A stretch of 64,000 bases of DNA from positions 1,489,501-1,553,500 of the forward strand of contig NZ_CP094971.1 of NCBI RefSeq assembly GCF_022869825.1. The letters run 5' to 3'. The position numbers and the translations under genes were made by a program. Every line of letters starts with the position of its first letter. Position 1 is the stretch's first letter. The notes under the pieces are model-generated. The model searched no databases and was not told where the DNA came from. It worked only from the letters and a program-made list of their open reading frames with translations. The DNA comes from Clostridium sp. BJN0001 (GTDB lineage Bacteria > Bacillota > Clostridia > Clostridiales > Clostridiaceae). This document shows, one piece after another, positions 62,868 to 64,000 of this stretch.

Positions 62868-63335
62868 ATGCCTATAAACATTAATTCTCATTTAGATGAT
62901 TTAGACATTCAAATTCTTAAACTTCTTATTAATGAATGTAGAATTCCATATCTTGAAATAGCTAGGATATGTCATGTAAGCGGAGGAACAGTTCATGTAA
63001 GAATGAAAAAGATGGAGGATTTAGGTATAATCAAAGGTTCAAGAATAAATCTTGATCTTCCAAAATTAGGCTATGATGTATGCTGCTTTGTAGGTATATA
63101 TGTCGATAAAATAGCTCATCTTAACTCTGTTCTTGAAGGAATTAATAGTATAGAAGAAGTTGTAGAATTACATCTTACAACTGGAGATTATACTATGTTT
63201 GCTAAAATCGTATGTTCAAATATAAAAGATTTACAGAATATTCTTCTTGAAAAGTTAAATAAAATTGATGGTATTCAAAGAACTGATACATTTTTATCTC
63301 TTTCTCAACCTATAGACAGAGATATATCAATTTAA
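62868..63335 (+). CDS. Lrp/AsnC-family transcriptional regulator
   Basis: The 155-residue protein has an N-terminal helix-turn-helix (about 10-55, recognition helix SGGTVHVRMKKMEDLGII) and a C-terminal RAM/ligand domain (about 65-145, with CCFVGIYVD and VVELHLTTGDYTMFAKI). It should form octamers that sense an amino acid. ATG at 62868 has AGAGG ten bases upstream; an ATG seven codons earlier has no site. A weak promoter is visible near 62790-62835. The target genes are not evident, and the downstream membrane gene is 291 bases away. Confidence 0.88.
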   Translation: MPININSHLDDLDIQILKLLINECRIPYLEIARICHVSGGTVHVRMKKMEDLGIIKGSRINLDLPKLGYDVCCFVGIYVDKIAHLNSVLEGINSIEEVVELHLTTGDYTMFAKIVCSNIKDLQNILLEKLNKIDGIQRTDTFLSLSQPIDRDISI

Positions 63336-63626
63336 ATTTTTTCATATATTATGTAATGTATATTATCTTTATTTTTTCATAAACTATTTTATATTCAGAA
63401 TGTTTATTTGAAAATTTAATTGATAATATTTTTTCTTGTATTTATTAGATTAAACGGAATTGACTAGAAATTAATAAGATAATTTTATTATTTAACTATA
63501 ATTAATTTTAAAGGGAACAGGAATCTGTTCCCTTTATTATTTATTAATAAAATTTAAGAATATATTAATTTAATTTTATATATTTTATATTATAATAATT
63601 ATAAGTACTTACAAAAGGAGGATACA
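63336..63626. other. Intergenic region after the lrp gene
   Basis: This 291-bp AT-rich gap contains a perfect 11-bp hairpin with a GAAT loop (63510-63535, AAAGGGAACAG/CTGTTCCCTTT), followed by TTTATTATTT, which may end the lrp transcript or a short RNA. A TTGACT at about 63461 is not followed by a clear -10 at proper spacing. No open frame was supported. Confidence 0.5.
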
Positions 63627-64000
63627 ATGCTTAATAATTTAATTTGCTATAATATAATATTCTATTTTATGATTTATTCATTTTTAGGATGGTGTACAGA
63701 GGTTTTATATTATTTTAAAATAGAACATAAATTTGTAAATCGTGGATTTTTATACGGACCATTTTGTCCAATATATGGATGTGGAATTATACTTGTTATA
63801 ACGCTTCTTGATGAATATAAGAATAATTTATTTATTCTTTTTATATCTGCATTTTTCTTAACTAGTATACTTGAATATATAACTGGATATATATTAGAAA
63901 AATTATTCAAATCAAAATGGTGGGACTATACTGATGATCCTTTTAATATAAATGGAAGAGTATGTCTATTATATTCTATATTATGGGCTATATCATGTGT
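63627..64000 (+). CDS. Putative ABC-type permease family membrane protein (partial)
   Basis: 124 residues are visible before the window ends. Translation from ATG at 63627, after AAAGGAGG, gives a membrane protein: a helix with FMIYSFLGWCTEVLYY, then NRGFLYGPFCPIYGCGI, a helix with ILVITLL, another with FILFISAFFLTSILEYITGYI, and KWWDYTDDPFNINGRVCLLYSILWA. These motifs (LGWxxE, GPxCPIYGxG, W-DY-x-PFN-GR) define the putative ABC-transporter permease family (PF06541, CmpB type), of unknown function. The 3' end is missing. Confidence 0.85.
   Translation, partial: MLNNLICYNIIFYFMIYSFLGWCTEVLYYFKIEHKFVNRGFLYGPFCPIYGCGIILVITLLDEYKNNLFILFISAFFLTSILEYITGYILEKLFKSKWWDYTDDPFNINGRVCLLYSILWAISC

Overview
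The window is low-GC, AT-rich DNA of a spore-forming Firmicute. The best guess is Clostridium sensu stricto or a close relative, for four reasons: gene order is clostridial or bacillar; a germinant-receptor A subunit with a forespore-type promoter is present; fatty-acid synthesis uses FabK and a FabT-like regulator; and Shine-Dalgarno sites are strong, with many TTG starts. No rRNA, tRNA, CRISPR array, insertion sequence, prophage or known riboswitch was recognised. The window is mostly ordinary chromosome.

Layout. (1) 1-3100: start of an unidentified gene, a small two-helix membrane protein, a CarD-like transcription factor and homoserine dehydrogenase. (2) 3100-13700, all on the minus strand, read from right to left: secD-secF-(degenerate recJ)-apt-rel-dtd-(MBL hydrolase)-hemZ-aspS. 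This is the protein-export, stringent-response and tRNA block known from Bacillus and Clostridium. hisS is missing from its usual place, and the recJ position holds a truncated protein without catalytic residues. (3) 13800-20000, minus: rarA, then iscR-nifS-nifU-mnmA-PRC barrel-AI-2E, an Fe-S and sulfur-transfer cluster. (4) 20100-29650, minus: a type II fatty-acid operon, fabT-fabH-fabK-fabD-fabG-fabF-accB-fabZ-accC-accD-accA, with a clear FabT-type operator and no acpP. A GerMN lipoprotein is divergent from it. (5) 30400-42730: an aminotransferase and a purine operon purL-purE-purC-purF-purM-purN-purH-purD, which covers nearly all of the route from phosphoribosylamine to IMP apart from purB. 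(6) 42800-48320: a CLC channel or antiporter, a 55-residue zinc ribbon, a polar amino-acid ABC transporter, and an NfeD/SPFH pair. (7) 48500-64000, mixed strands: nadE, ilvE, a thioredoxin-reductase-like flavoprotein without an NAD(P)H site, an NMT1-type ABC importer preceded by yaaR, asnB, a lone gerA, a CvfB-type RNA-binding protein, a PHP/CehA-fold protein without metal ligands, an Lrp-family regulator, and the start of a membrane protein of the putative ABC permease family.

How the parts connect. The fatty-acid operon makes malonyl-CoA (accABCD) and elongates it, and is probably feedback-controlled by FabT at its own promoter. IscR probably represses its own operon through a 23-bp palindrome over the -35 box. 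NifS supplies sulfur to NifU and MnmA. The purine operon carries one PurBox-like site between -35 and -10. The most unusual items are three apparent losses of catalytic or cofactor residues in intact genes: the RecJ paralogue, the thioredoxin-reductase-like protein and the PHP protein. I saw no clearly new multi-gene system.
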